A stretch of 64,000 nt of DNA. Source: Hortaea werneckii. Taxonomy: Eukaryota; Ascomycota; Dothideomycetes; Mycosphaerellales; Teratosphaeriaceae. Both the position numbers and the translations under genes were made by a program. Within the stretch, counting starts at the first letter, position 1. Each line of letters opens with the position of its first letter. The notes under the pieces are model-generated. The model did no database searches and was not told the DNA's origin. It saw nothing but the letters and a program-made list of their open reading frames with translations. This document shows positions 29,996 to 40,265 of the stretch, piece after piece. Location of the stretch: contig JBAOKB010000153.1 of assembly GCA_037044905.1 (NCBI GenBank), forward strand, positions 1 through 64,000, read 5' to 3'.

Positions 29996-32413
29996 TTACG
30001 CCGTCAAATCAATAACCGACTTCTTGGGCCCTTTACTCCCCGCCGCCGGAGGCGGCGAAGCGCCCAGATTCGCCAGCTGGCGCTGAGTCCGCTTCCTGAA
30101 CTCGGTCGAGGCGCGCGTCTCGGCCTCCTCGAGCTCCTGGACGTTCGGCTCGTAGGCGTACACGGTGCTGCCGGTGGAGCGGACGCTGTCCTGGTTTGCG
30201 GCGGCAGCGGCGGTGGCGCCAGGGTGCTGGGACTTGGGCTGGGGCGGCGTGACGGGCGGGCGACGCTCGCGGACTTCGTGCGGGTTGAGGAAGCGCTTGC
30301 GCGGGTTCAGGGGCGGTTCGCGCGCCATGCGGTCGAGGGTCGCGCCCCATCTACTCGGACCTTGGGCGGGGGTGGTTACGGGGGGAGGCTCGGGGTCGGA
30401 GACCTCTGATTGCGAGGCAGGGGGATTGGAACGTTTCTGCTGGGATTGGAGGAGGGTGGCGATGTCTTGGTTCTTCTTGGCTTTCGGTTTCTTCGAGGGC
30501 TTTGGTTGGGTTCCTTGTGGTGATTGACTGGTTGCCTTCCGCTTCGGTGGCTGGGCAGATCGACTGGAGTTTCGCATTTGGACTAAACGCTCGGCAGCTG
30601 CAGACCTCTTTCTAGCTAGCCCGACCTGTTTGGGTGGCGTCGCCTCGGGAACTTGGCTTTGAACAGCCGGACGGGCATGTTCAGCTTTGTTTTGTTGTTC
30701 TGAGGTTGAGGATTTGTTGGTCTGCGAATTTTGCGTCTGCTGCTCGCTTTCCACCGCCGGCTGAGCGTCTGAATCATTTGTCGTTAGATCTACTGTCTCG
30801 GGAGCCTGGCGTGTATTTATTTGCTCGCTGGCGCGGCCACGAGTCGAGTTGCTGACAGCAGCCTTTTCGGCACGGCGCCCAGACTGTACATGACCGCGAG
30901 ATTCAGCAATCGGCTCAACTTTTTGCTGAAGGTCACCATGCCCGCCGTTTTGAGTCCCAGCAGCCACAGAGATTTCGACAGGAATGCGCCGATCGTCAGC
31001 CGTAGCCACTTTAGTCGGGCCCGGGCGGATCACATTCGATGCAGCGGCAACACTGTTGGCATTTGCATCTGCCTGAACCAGCGTTGAAGCAGCATTTTGG
31101 GAGAGTTTGCGTGCCTTCTCCTTGGACATCTTCCACTTCTTGCGCTCAGCATCTTCCAAGGCTTCACGCTGCTTTTCTAAGACGGCTGCGCCATTCTCCA
31201 TTGGCACATCTTCTCCTTCAGGCAAGACATCGTCAATGTTCTGGAAGCTGTCTTGAGAAGAGGGCGGACCCACTGGCGTGCTGGGGATGACGGTTTTCTG
31301 CAGCCTCTGTGACGGCTGTGGAGTACCCTCGTCTGTGATAACTACCGGCGCGGCACTTCTGGCACGAGTTTGTGGGGCTTTCTGGCCGATACTAGCTTTC
31401 ATACCATCGGCAGGGGTTTGATCAGCCGCTGTATCCGCAACTTGCTGGGATGACCGCTTGGGGGAATCATTCTGCTCAAGTGTCTGGGACCCAGAGCCAG
31501 GCCCTTTACCTTGTGTTTCAGGATTTGGAAGGGCAGTTCCCGCAGCCTTGCAGTCAGCTTGGGCTGTTGAGGTAGCAGTCGGCCGGTGTGAGGTGGACTT
31601 CACATGCTGCTGGCTTAAGGTCTGAATACGGGCGATCGTCCTTTGCTTTTGCGTACTGATATTGAGCCAGTTCTTGCCTCCAACCTTTGTCTTCACTAGA
31701 TCAGGTAGGGCTGCCACCCATTTGCTGATGTTATCCTGCAAGGGTGGAGACAGCTCGCATTCAGTATCCTGAGCGACAAGGCCAGTGGCAAAGCCGCATG
31801 CCTCACCCAGCTTCTTCTCGTAAAAGCGGCGGTGGTCGGAAATTTCTTTCTGCTTTTGTTGGGATTTTTCCAGTGCCTGGGCTGCAGCGTCGTCCGCGGA
31901 AGCTTGCTCAGATTTCAAGCGATTCATCTGATCCTGAAGGGCGGCAAGCTGGCTGTGGAGGCCAGCATTCTCGCCTTGAAGGCTGCGCACTTGCGACTGC
32001 AGCTCGGCTGCCTCAACACATTTGGTCCCATATTGCTGTTGGAGAAGTAGGTAGAATTGCGGATGGTCTCCTTTAGATACCTGAGATCCCGTGCAAAGCT
32101 GAGCGGGGGAGACGTCCGCATGGGATGATTGATGACCAGTCGTGGCGTATGGGGTAGGGGTGGACAACGGCACTGAAGACTGAGTCGCTGTGCGGGCGAG
32201 AAAAGGCGAGCTGAAGCCTTCTTCGGTCTTGACAGGCGTTGGATAGCTGGTTGGATGCGACTCCTGCGCGAGCTGTGCAGCTTCACGCGCCGCCCTCTTT
32301 GCGTCTTGTTTGCGTTGGCGCTTTCTCTTGGATTTGCTGGTGTCATCTGCTTGCGTCGGCCGTTGAGCTGACGGCGGCGTGCCCGTGAGCGGCTCCTGGT
32401 TGATTTTGGCCAT
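29996..32413 (-). CDS. Long disordered, Gln/Ser/Pro-rich protein with coiled coil and C-terminal SIM-like motif, 805 aa
   Basis: Single exon, start MAKINQEPLTGTPPS. A basic N-terminal nuclear-signal-like patch (SKRKRQRKQDAKRAAREAA) is followed by a coiled coil at about 125-205 (LQSQVRSLQGENAGLHSQLA, ALEKSQQKQKEISDHRRFYE) and a small helical segment (NISKWVAALPDLVKTKVGG). The remainder to residue 800 is low complexity with basic patches (QPPKRKATSQ, KPSKKPKAKKNQ). The final residues, KKSVIDLTA, match the hydrophobic core of SUMO-interacting motifs; TVDLTTND also occurs internally. It lies divergent to the PHD-PIF1 helicase gene, which carries the same VIDLT core. Probably a nuclear protein; function unknown. 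Confidence 0.75.
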   Translation of the reverse strand: MAKINQEPLTGTPPSAQRPTQADDTSKSKRKRQRKQDAKRAAREAAQLAQESHPTSYPTPVKTEEGFSSPFLARTATQSSVPLSTPTPYATTGHQSSHADVSPAQLCTGSQVSKGDHPQFYLLLQQQYGTKCVEAAELQSQVRSLQGENAGLHSQLAALQDQMNRLKSEQASADDAAAQALEKSQQKQKEISDHRRFYEKKLGEACGFATGLVAQDTECELSPPLQDNISKWVAALPDLVKTKVGGKNWLNISTQKQRTIARIQTLSQQHVKSTSHRPTATSTAQADCKAAGTALPNPETQGKGPGSGSQTLEQNDSPKRSSQQVADTAADQTPADGMKASIGQKAPQTRARSAAPVVITDEGTPQPSQRLQKTVIPSTPVGPPSSQDSFQNIDDVLPEGEDVPMENGAAVLEKQREALEDAERKKWKMSKEKARKLSQNAASTLVQADANANSVAAASNVIRPGPTKVATADDRRIPVEISVAAGTQNGGHGDLQQKVEPIAESRGHVQSGRRAEKAAVSNSTRGRASEQINTRQAPETVDLTTNDSDAQPAVESEQQTQNSQTNKSSTSEQQNKAEHARPAVQSQVPEATPPKQVGLARKRSAAAERLVQMRNSSRSAQPPKRKATSQSPQGTQPKPSKKPKAKKNQDIATLLQSQQKRSNPPASQSEVSDPEPPPVTTPAQGPSRWGATLDRMAREPPLNPRKRFLNPHEVRERRPPVTPPQPKSQHPGATAAAAANQDSVRSTGSTVYAYEPNVQELEEAETRASTEFRKRTQRQLANLGASPPPAAGSKGPKKSVIDLTA

Positions 32414-32817
32414 GGCTGGCGATGCGAGAGCTCTTCATGTACCGGTTCGGAGGTAAGGGAGGATGTGGAGGTGATGTGGGAACGCAACGGTTCGCGACAA
32501 TGGGGAACGCGTCGGTAATGGTGTGCGTCGGCGCTAGTGGCATTGGTCGCGTTTTAGCGCCTCGCTAATCGATAAGGATACTGAGATACGCGACGTTCAG
32601 GCACTTCCAACTTCCGGCAATGGAGCCATTGGAAATTGCACAGCCCTCACTGTATTATAGAACGTCTTGGCCCGATATCATATGATTCTGGAGTATTGCG
32701 ACTTGCTGACATGTGCCACGCCGCCTGGTCGGAGAAGAGCTACTTGGACAAATCGCCCTGCATTGGAACGGATCATATCCGACGCGCTCGAGACGCGTCT
32801 TCTCGCGTTTGAATACC
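32414..32817. promoter_or_regulatory. Divergent promoter between disordered protein and PIF1-like helicase
   Basis: 404 bases separating the two ATGs. It probably serves both genes. A short upstream frame begins with the ATG at 32711 (MCHAAWSEKSYL) and runs past the helicase start region in another frame, so it could act as an upstream ORF if transcription starts before it. Confidence 0.4.
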
Positions 32818-35787
32818 ATGTCCTCTTGCAAACGTGACCGAAGCATCAATGCGCCGAATCAATCGTCCCAGAGATTGCTGGGGAGCTTGCTGGGAGTGAA
32901 TAGTGGCTCCAAAAGCGCAAACACCTCTCATCTGGGAAGCCACCTCGACAGGAAAAGGAGACAACAAGGCCTGAGCGCCGCCCTGTACGCCTCCACCGGT
33001 TTCGAGGATGATCTTCCAAAGCATGTACCGAAGGATCATGCACCCTTTCAGACCAACAACGAGCCCGTGGAGAACAGCCTGAATGAATTGATGAACAATG
33101 CACGCCCAAAAAAAAGACCGAAGTTGCAGGCGCAACGGGATCGTTCTTCGAACAGTGGCGACTGCAGGCGGCGAGACGGTGTTGACAAAAACCTTACACA
33201 GCAACCGTCCGCTACTCAGGCTCCTATCCCTAAGGGAGCACCGACCGCAGTGATTGACCTTACATTGCAAGACGATGAACCGCCACAGGATAATGAGCCA
33301 TTGCAGGAGGACGTACCACGGGCGTTCAGAAATACCGAATCTGATGGCTCGGTCCAGAAGACTCCGGGCAGCTTAACGAGCCATTCGACGCAGCCAGCGC
33401 TTGGCTTTCATGGCTTTAATGGCTTCCCTGCCATGCCACCAGTGCCAAATGCGGCCATTCACCAGGTGCCGTCCGGCACGCAACCCGCACCATCGACATC
33501 CAGATATGTAGGCTTCTCGCCAGGCATCGTGACCCCAGCGCCATCTGCGGCCAGTCCCCCACTGCTAGCAGGCATGCCCACCGTGACCTATCACTGGACC
33601 TACCCCGGGTATCCCCCTATCACCCACTTACCCCCCTCGAGCCAAGCGCTCAGTCATTCCCCTGGATACGCAGCTGGGCACGCCCATTCTTCGCCTCACG
33701 GATTGCCGCCACGTACGCAGAAACCTCGTGTCCCTAAGGTACAAAAGCAAGCGGGCTCCGATAGACCTCTGACGCAGCATTTCAAAGATGATCAGCGGTC
33801 TTCACCCTCGGATGCTCGCGCCACGGCTTGTTCATGCGGGCAGGCCATCATAGATATGAAGTCAGCCGTTAAATGCGCTGGTGCAAATTGCAAGCATGGT
33901 ACATTTCACAGAGCCTGTGTTGGGCTGGCCACTCGTCCCGTCACAGATGGGTGGCGATGTTGGGAATGCAGACGAAACTCAACATCCGCGTCTGGGCCTC
34001 CTCGTTCTTCGCAACAGGCATCAGACATGAGAATCGTGCCTCCTAGCTTCTCCGTTGACAGGGGCGACTTGATGCCTGAGCCGCCTCTGCACCCCGAACA
34101 GGCTGAGGTCGTCAATACTATCGCAGACGGTTTCAACGTATTCTACACTGGCTCGGCCGGAACAGGGAAGTCCACCGTCTTAAAAGCTTTTGTCCGCAAG
34201 TTGAAAGATCAGGGACGAAAAGTGGACATCATAGCGCCCTCTGGAATCGCTGCACTGAATGTAGGGGGCATGACCATCTTTGCGTATGCTGGCTGGCGTC
34301 CCGACTCGCTCAAGGAGCCGCTTCAAAAGCTCAAGCAGCAGGCTCATGGTCGCAGTGTTCGGAAGCGGTTGTGCGCGACCGATGTCCTGGTCATTGATGA
34401 GATCTCCATGGTGGAACGAGACCTGCTAGTGAGGCTTGACACGATCATGCGGGAAATCCGTCCGGGTTGGCAACCTACGGATGAAAGGGGCAAGTTCGTC
34501 CCTCAAACTTCGCCTCACCGCCGTGATATGCCGTTTGGCGGTGCGCAGATTGTCGTGACTGGCGATTTCTGCCAACTTCCTCCGGTCAAGCCGTTCAGGA
34601 CTTGCATTGATTGTGGTGGAGACGACTTGCCTGGATACCATATGCAGGATGCCAGGGACATGATGTGCAAGCGATGTCAGCGAGAATATAAGGACAGCGA
34701 AAAGTGGGCTTTCAGCAGTGAAGCGTGGGCCGCCTGCGACTTTCGGTACTTCGAACTCAAGCAGATCCACCGCCAAAGCGACAAGAGATTCATCGACATC
34801 TTGAACAAGTGTCGATATGGTCAATCGCTATCGCCTGACCAACGGCAGCTGCTTCTGAAACCCAAGCCTGATCCTGTGGGAGCTGTGAAACTGCTTCCAC
34901 GCAAGGCAGAAGTAGAATCCGAGAATCGCCGGAACTTTGCCAGTCTCCCAGCTCAAGCTCGCCGCTTTGAATGCCATGATTGCTTCATCTGGCGGAACGA
35001 GGAGCAAACGCCTGAGCTGCAAAAGCATCGATCGCCTCGTTACGCGGACAGACCCAATGGACCATTACTGTCGCTGAAGGACCATAGACTAGAAGAGGCG
35101 ATCGAGCTCAAGCAGGGCATGCTCGTCATCCTCCTCGTCAACTTAGACTTCAAGCTGGGCTTGGTGAACGGAAGCCAGGGCAAGATCATCGGCTGGGAAG
35201 CGCACTCCGACGCCAAAGTCTTCCCGCCCCGAGAAGAGCGCCGCATGCCATCTTCCCCGCGCAAATCAAGACCATCCGCCAAATACGACTCGCCGTCCAA
35301 ATTCCGTTCTCGTCGTGGAGGACCCTCGTCCCCGACCAGGTTCGGCGGAGGAGAAAGCACCTCGCTGAAGCCGGAGCACGTCGTAATCAAGGAGTCTCAG
35401 ACCCGCGCCTTCATCAGTCGCAACGCTCCCACCACCGCTTTCTGGCCCGTCGTCGCTTTCCACAATGGAGTCACGCAGGCCATCTACCCGCACTGTGAGC
35501 TTTCGGAGCTGGGCGCTGAGGAGCCTTACTCGGTCTTCGGGAGGACGCAGATGCCGTTGCTGGCTGCCTGGGCGATCACGGTGCATAAGAGCCAGGGCAT
35601 GACTTTGGATCGGGTTATTGTCGATCTGTGGAACTCTTTCGAAAGGGAGATGGTGTATGTTGCTCTGTCAAGGGCTCGCGGGTTGGATGGGTTGAAGGTG
35701 GTTAGGTTGGCGAGGGTGATGGAGCGAGGAGTGAATGAGGAAGTCAGGGGTTTCTTGAGTGAGCATGGGATGGGAGATTACCAGTGA
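32818..35787 (+). CDS. PHD-finger / PIF1-family DNA helicase fusion, 989 aa
   Basis: The start is the first ATG of the frame (MSSCKRDRSINAPN); the open frame extends upstream only from a GTG. Residues 1-330 are disordered, with a SUMO-interaction-like motif (TAVIDLTLQDDE). A C4HC3 PHD-like finger lies at about 335-390: CSC, KCAGANC, HGTFHRACVG, GWRCWEC. The helicase core follows: HPEQAEVVNTIADG, Walker A GSAGTGKST (about 445), DVLVIDEISMV (about 525), GGAQIVVTGDFCQLPPVKPF, an insertion with two CX2C pairs (CIDC, CKRC), FELKQIHRQSD, LVNGSQGKIIGWE, AITVHKSQGMTL and YVALSRARGLDGL. PIF1 enzymes unwind DNA 5'-3' at forks, telomeres and G-quadruplexes. The PHD finger suggests targeting to chromatin. 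A Ser/Arg stretch (PPREERRMPSSPRKSRP to about residue 850) interrupts the late core. Confidence 0.9.
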   Translation: MSSCKRDRSINAPNQSSQRLLGSLLGVNSGSKSANTSHLGSHLDRKRRQQGLSAALYASTGFEDDLPKHVPKDHAPFQTNNEPVENSLNELMNNARPKKRPKLQAQRDRSSNSGDCRRRDGVDKNLTQQPSATQAPIPKGAPTAVIDLTLQDDEPPQDNEPLQEDVPRAFRNTESDGSVQKTPGSLTSHSTQPALGFHGFNGFPAMPPVPNAAIHQVPSGTQPAPSTSRYVGFSPGIVTPAPSAASPPLLAGMPTVTYHWTYPGYPPITHLPPSSQALSHSPGYAAGHAHSSPHGLPPRTQKPRVPKVQKQAGSDRPLTQHFKDDQRSSPSDARATACSCGQAIIDMKSAVKCAGANCKHGTFHRACVGLATRPVTDGWRCWECRRNSTSASGPPRSSQQASDMRIVPPSFSVDRGDLMPEPPLHPEQAEVVNTIADGFNVFYTGSAGTGKSTVLKAFVRKLKDQGRKVDIIAPSGIAALNVGGMTIFAYAGWRPDSLKEPLQKLKQQAHGRSVRKRLCATDVLVIDEISMVERDLLVRLDTIMREIRPGWQPTDERGKFVPQTSPHRRDMPFGGAQIVVTGDFCQLPPVKPFRTCIDCGGDDLPGYHMQDARDMMCKRCQREYKDSEKWAFSSEAWAACDFRYFELKQIHRQSDKRFIDILNKCRYGQSLSPDQRQLLLKPKPDPVGAVKLLPRKAEVESENRRNFASLPAQARRFECHDCFIWRNEEQTPELQKHRSPRYADRPNGPLLSLKDHRLEEAIELKQGMLVILLVNLDFKLGLVNGSQGKIIGWEAHSDAKVFPPREERRMPSSPRKSRPSAKYDSPSKFRSRRGGPSSPTRFGGGESTSLKPEHVVIKESQTRAFISRNAPTTAFWPVVAFHNGVTQAIYPHCELSELGAEEPYSVFGRTQMPLLAAWAITVHKSQGMTLDRVIVDLWNSFEREMVYVALSRARGLDGLKVVRLARVMERGVNEEVRGFLSEHGMGDYQ

Positions 35788-35974
35788 GGGACTTATCAGA
35801 AAGATTTGGATCGCTGGCGATCGACTCGATAGGTAGCATTCATCTTGCACAGCTGGCAAGCTTCTCGGTACATATCAGAATAGATATCAATAGTATAGAG
35901 GTATCGAATGCGTGTCATCAATGCTTGAAGTCCATTTCCCCTTATGGGGGCAGTTCCTTGCAGTTCCTGGGTGT

Positions 35975-36747
35975 TCACAGGTTCCTATCTGAACTCTGAA
36001 GCTCTCGTGCAAGACTGACCGGCAAGCTAAGCCCCACCGTCGCACCAACTACCCCGATCCACAATACGAGATACTCTGCCGCAGACACCTGGCGCCCCGC
36101 CATGACGGCTCGCATAGAGTCCTGCGTTAAGCACGGATGAACGAAATACGCCGGCCCACTAGTAACGGGATGTTCGCCCGTCATGCTCAGCGCGCTCATC
36201 GGTCCCACGGCTTGTAACTGGGCTCTGTAGGTGACCGGGACCAGTAAGTCGTAGATTTCGTCCGGGGAGGGTAGAGGGGAGCGGTTAGTGGAGGGGAAGG
36301 AGAGATAGAGGACTGGGACTTGGTAGGTTGGGGAGTAGACGATGTCGTAGTGGACTTCCCTCTCAATTCCAACTCCGATTCTGGAGGGAGCCGACTTCGT
36401 CAGGGATTCTGGGTCTTCTTCTTCGAGTTGCGGGAGCGGTTCTTCGGCTTCGCCATTACTGACAGTATTTCTGTCCGGAGAGGTCGTGCGCCAGATCATA
36501 TTTTGCTCATCCCGAGGCACTGCAAATGGATGCGGTCGTACGAGCCGCGAAATTCGAAGACGGTGCACTCCATCCTGTATTCCCGGGTCAACATTGGCAA
36601 CGCCCATAATGATGTTCTGAATATCATACGCACGCTTTCTAGAGCTCTGGCCTCCTGCCAATCGCCGCGATCAGCCGGCACCACGTCACACCACGCCGAA
36701 GCGAGCGTTTGCACTCCTTGTGCGAAGTCCGTGGACGTCAAAGACAT
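35975..36747 (-). CDS. ATG10: Autophagy E2-like enzyme Atg10
   Basis: 237 residues from two exons: 36747-36634, a 59-base intron (36633-36575, GTGCGT...ATACAG, branch GTTGACC) and 36574-35975. Exon 1 encodes MSLTSTDFAQGVQTLASAW, matching the N-terminal helix of Atg10. The E2-like core is clear: EVHYDIVYSPTYQVPVLYLS, then LPSPDEIYDLLVP, MTGEHPVTSGPAYFVHPCLT with the catalytic Cys in HPC, and AAEYLVLWIGVVGATVGLSL. Atg10 accepts Atg12 from Atg7 and conjugates it to Atg5 in the cytosol during autophagosome formation. The length is normal for filamentous fungi. An acidic insertion (EEEDPESLTK) lies between strands. Confidence 0.88.
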
Positions 36748-37145
36748 CAGACGACGATTTCATCGCAAAGAGAAGGAAGTGAGATTAACATCGCACAATT
36801 GTCGTAGAAGCGAGACGATCTGGGAAGGCACGCTTGGAAACGGCACTGGTAGAGTTCAAAATCGAGCTTTCTGATTGGTTGGGCAGCTTGGACACACGCA
36901 TGATTTGCATTGGTATAATAAGTAGAAAGCAAAGAATTCATGCTGACCGCTCACGCTCCCCTCTTAATCATATGGCATGCTCGCTATGGACTGATGAGTA
37001 GCAATTGCTGTACAACCAGTAAATATGGAAATGTGTGCGCCACCTGAGCAAGAAAACTCATGTCGCCTAATGGCTTCTTTCCATTCCAGACCCCCGATCC
37101 GACGTCAAACATATAATGCGATTTCACAGCGCATCCATCGTAGCC

Positions 37146-37538
37146 TTAATCTGCTTCTCCCTTCTCATTGTCTTCCGCAGCATCCGTCGACTCCTTTGCC
37201 CTCCTCTCAACCACCTCCGTATACCTCTTCAAAGTCTCAAAAGACCCCACGGCAACCCATAGCACAGCCGCAAGCCCCAGCGTAATACCAAACACGTACT
37301 TGGAGACCTGCCACATCGTCATGCCCGAGGAGGCCGCAATGGCGAACTGCTAGGCCGCGCTGAGACCTGCCAAGACGACCGAGACCAGGACTATGTTGAG
37401 GGGCTCGCTGTCTGGCTCGCTGACGTACCAGTAGGCGGCGACACAGGCGAGGATGGCGAGCAGGATGCCGGCTTGGAGGGCTCCGAGGTAAAGACCGCTC
37501 CCGATCAGCGAATCCATGGGGTTTTCCACCGAGGCCAT
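37146..37538 (-). CDS. Four-helix membrane protein with an in-frame TAG
   Basis: The frame from the ATG at 37538 (MASVENPMDSLIGSG) reads two membrane helices (ALQAGILLAILACVAAYW; IVLVSVVLAGLSAA), then TAG at 37352-37350. It continues in the same frame with clearly protein-like sequence (QFAIAASSGMTMWQVSKYVF, TLGLAAVLWVAVGSFETL, ERRAKESTDAAED) to TAA at 37146. With the TAG passed the product is 130 residues with about four helices and a charged tail; without it, only 62. I tested nearby GT-AG pairs and none removes the TAG in frame. Explanations: nonsense mutation, sequence error, or readthrough (TAG is followed by CAG). A longer N-terminus from an ATG at 37691 is possible. Family not recognised. 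Confidence 0.6.
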
Positions 37539-39508
37539 CGGGAGTTCTCTGGTGAGGATCAGACGTTGAATTGCGGATCCTTGGGCTTCGCTCCAGGTTG
37601 GATGGGTTTTAGTTCTGGCTAGACTCCACGATGGATGCAGTCGGGAGTTTCTGGTGGGTAAGGTATGACTCGCTGCTTGGATTGCCTGCATTAAGGATTT
37701 CCATGAAGATCAATAGTTGGGAGGGATGAGAACAGCGGCGGCTGCCACCTACCTAGGTAGGTACCTACGTAGAAAAGACAATGAAGGAATGACCGAAGAA
37801 GGGAAGGTGTCGCGCAACTCACCTGGAAGCTACAGTCATGGGTAGCTCGTCCTGCTCTTGCTTTACCCAATGCTACTGCTACGTTCTGGATTGCTCGTGA
37901 GGGACAACAGAGACAATGCCTTAGAATATCGTGCACGTGCGCAGAGATACAGCCGACTTTCAGGGCATCTGCGGTTATGTACTCTCCACAACTGCCTTTC
38001 TCTAGGGGAAGGCGCACAACGGCGCGCTCTTCCAGCCCAATACAGTACTCCTATGCATGACGACGGGCGTGAGAAGACGAAGTGGATGCAGTCCCTGCTG
38101 GAGTTCGCACAATAATCGCCGAGCGACGTTGCTGATTCTTCGGAGAAAAAATGATGATCGCAACCAAGCATACGGCACATTTTGCGTGCTCATGCCGAAT
38201 ACGTAAAATGCAGCACCGGCCACGCGGCCACAAGAGCCAGCGTTGCGGTGCCATTTAACTTGGCCCTTGTTCTTTTCACACTGCGTACATTTGCTAGAAT
38301 CAGCAAGCGCATTGAACTTTGGTTAGCCGCCTCGCAAGAAATTCTTGTGGCGGGTCCCTCCATCACAACTCGCCGATCATGATAATCGCCGTAATGATAC
38401 TGCTGAAACTATGTGCAGGACGAGTGACGGGAGGCGTTGACGCATGCAGGATGTTGCACTCATCAGTGATGCGAGAAAGAGTCAAAGTGCTTTGAAACGG
38501 CACGCGTAGTAGACTGATGCCACTATTCATATTAGATTGTTTCCAGGAAATTCTCCGGCCTCAATCTCTGACGCCATGACAAGCTCAAGACGGGCTGTCT
38601 TGAGCGTCACGATGGGGCGTTCGCGGGGAAGACATGGATGTCTCAAGTCGCTTTCAATTCACCTGCCCGAGTAGGCAGCAATGGACACGTCATGAGCGAC
38701 TTCTACACCATAACAACCGCGCCAGTCCTTTCAGCATTTTCAGCATCCTCGGCGGCGTCAAGCTGAATCGTTTCGTTCACCTGGTGAACAATCTGAACCC
38801 CCTCCGGATAGTCGGGTATTCGGGAACCTGCAGCGCCGAGCTCATGGTTCGGTAGCTACCTAGGTATCGATCTTCCCCGCCGATCGCTACGCTAGTGCCG
38901 GACCAGGGCTGCAATGTCCGGCGTTGGGAACGCTGCGACATGAATGTTGACTCGAAGTGAGGAGAATGCCTACCACGACCGCTTCGATGCGATCAGATCG
39001 CAATAGTCGTGAGCGAGCTCATCGCAAACGACAGCACGGCGCATCCCCCTGACACGTTGCGAGGGACGCAAACGGAAGCCGGGTCGAATGGCAGCAGTGT
39101 GATCGGAACAACTAATACGGCAACCCTGCATCGGTCTAGCCATTAGTGTTGATAAGGTTGAGATAGGCGGGCGAGACGGTCAGATAGGCTCATGCTTAGC
39201 ATGCACGAGAGCGATGCTGCATGGGGCAGACTCGATGGCGATAGGGGAGCCTCGCGGCAGCGGTGAATCATGACTGCGGTCCTGAGAAGAACGATTGCGC
39301 GCATGATTGATTGTTGCGCAAATCGAGAGAGCCTCCGGTCCTGCAGTATCGATTTTCCGTATAGTGCAGTATGGCCTATGGATTGGTCGATGCTGTTCTC
39401 GTTTCACAACTTGCTCGGCAGCCTGGCCATATACATAGCTGATCCACTCTGCGCAATCGAGCTTGAGCCTTGGCGAAACGCCTCCCAGCTGTCTCAAAAC
39501 ATGGTAGA
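37539..39508. other. Gene-poor intergenic region
   Basis: About 2 kb with only short overlapping frames. It contains CTACCTAGGTAG-type repeats at 37747-37772 and 38852-38868. No gene, RNA or transposon signature was recognised. Confidence 0.4.
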
Positions 39509-39980
39509 CTAAACACAAAGGGAAGCTGCGCTGTTAAAGTAGCGGATGGCTGATCGTGGTGACGCTCGTTTCGGAGTTTGCAAGGCCTCAAGCTGAGCTA
39601 GGGTCTGCCAAGGCCTGTATACCGGCAGCGCTAACTGGCTCCCGACCGACATCACCTCATCAATGCCGCGTTCTGTTTGGCTATCTGCGTCGGAGAATTG
39701 CTCCATGATCCTGCTAGGAAGAGAGTCATGGCTGGCTGGCGCGGATGTCGAAGCATGGCTCGCGCGCCAGAAAAGGCCGTTGTTGGCGTTGGTGTAGTAT
39801 GGGTGGCGGTTGCGCGCGCGTTCTCGTCCTAATCTCTTCCCTTTGCCGTTGGCGGCAAGCGCTGACTTCCACTCCAACCGTTGCCTGGTCACAGACTAAC
39901 ATAGTAGGGCAAAGCCCTTGGCCTTGAGACTTGTCATCCTCTTGTAATAACTCCCCACTGCTCAGTCTCTTGGACGCCAT
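39509..39980 (-). CDS. Possible small spliced gene, hypothetical
   Basis: Tentative. The ATG at 39980 begins MASKRLSSGELLQEDDK. A 46-base intron (GTCTCA...TGACCAG, weak donor) would join to KQRLEWKSALAANGKGK, then RHPYYTNANNGLFWRASHAS, RIMEQFSDADSQTERGID and PVYRPWQTLAQLEALQ, ending at 39509. The joined protein is about 143 residues and has ordinary composition, unlike the overlapping frames. A further exon after a TTTAG acceptor-like site at about 39511 (YHVLRQLGG, LDCAEWISYVYG) is possible. No family recognised. Confidence 0.35.
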
Positions 39981-40265
39981 TATCCGCCTCTTGGTTGGAC
40001 TCTGCGCCCCTGGTACCTTTCTTGGACGACCTATTCAGCTCTCCACTTCAATGGGAACCCGGTGCCGTGCGACTGTTCTTGGCCTTCCGGAGACATTGTG
40101 ACCGGGCTTCCACTGTGACCTTCCCATCCGCGCGAAATAATTGCCGCCTGGGCAACGCATTAAAGTATACCCTCTTGGCCATCCGCTCGCGTTCGGCTCG
40201 GAACTTGTTGGTCTCTTCTTTCCTTTGGAACTCTTGTAGCGCTGGACGCTCATTCTAATCATAAT

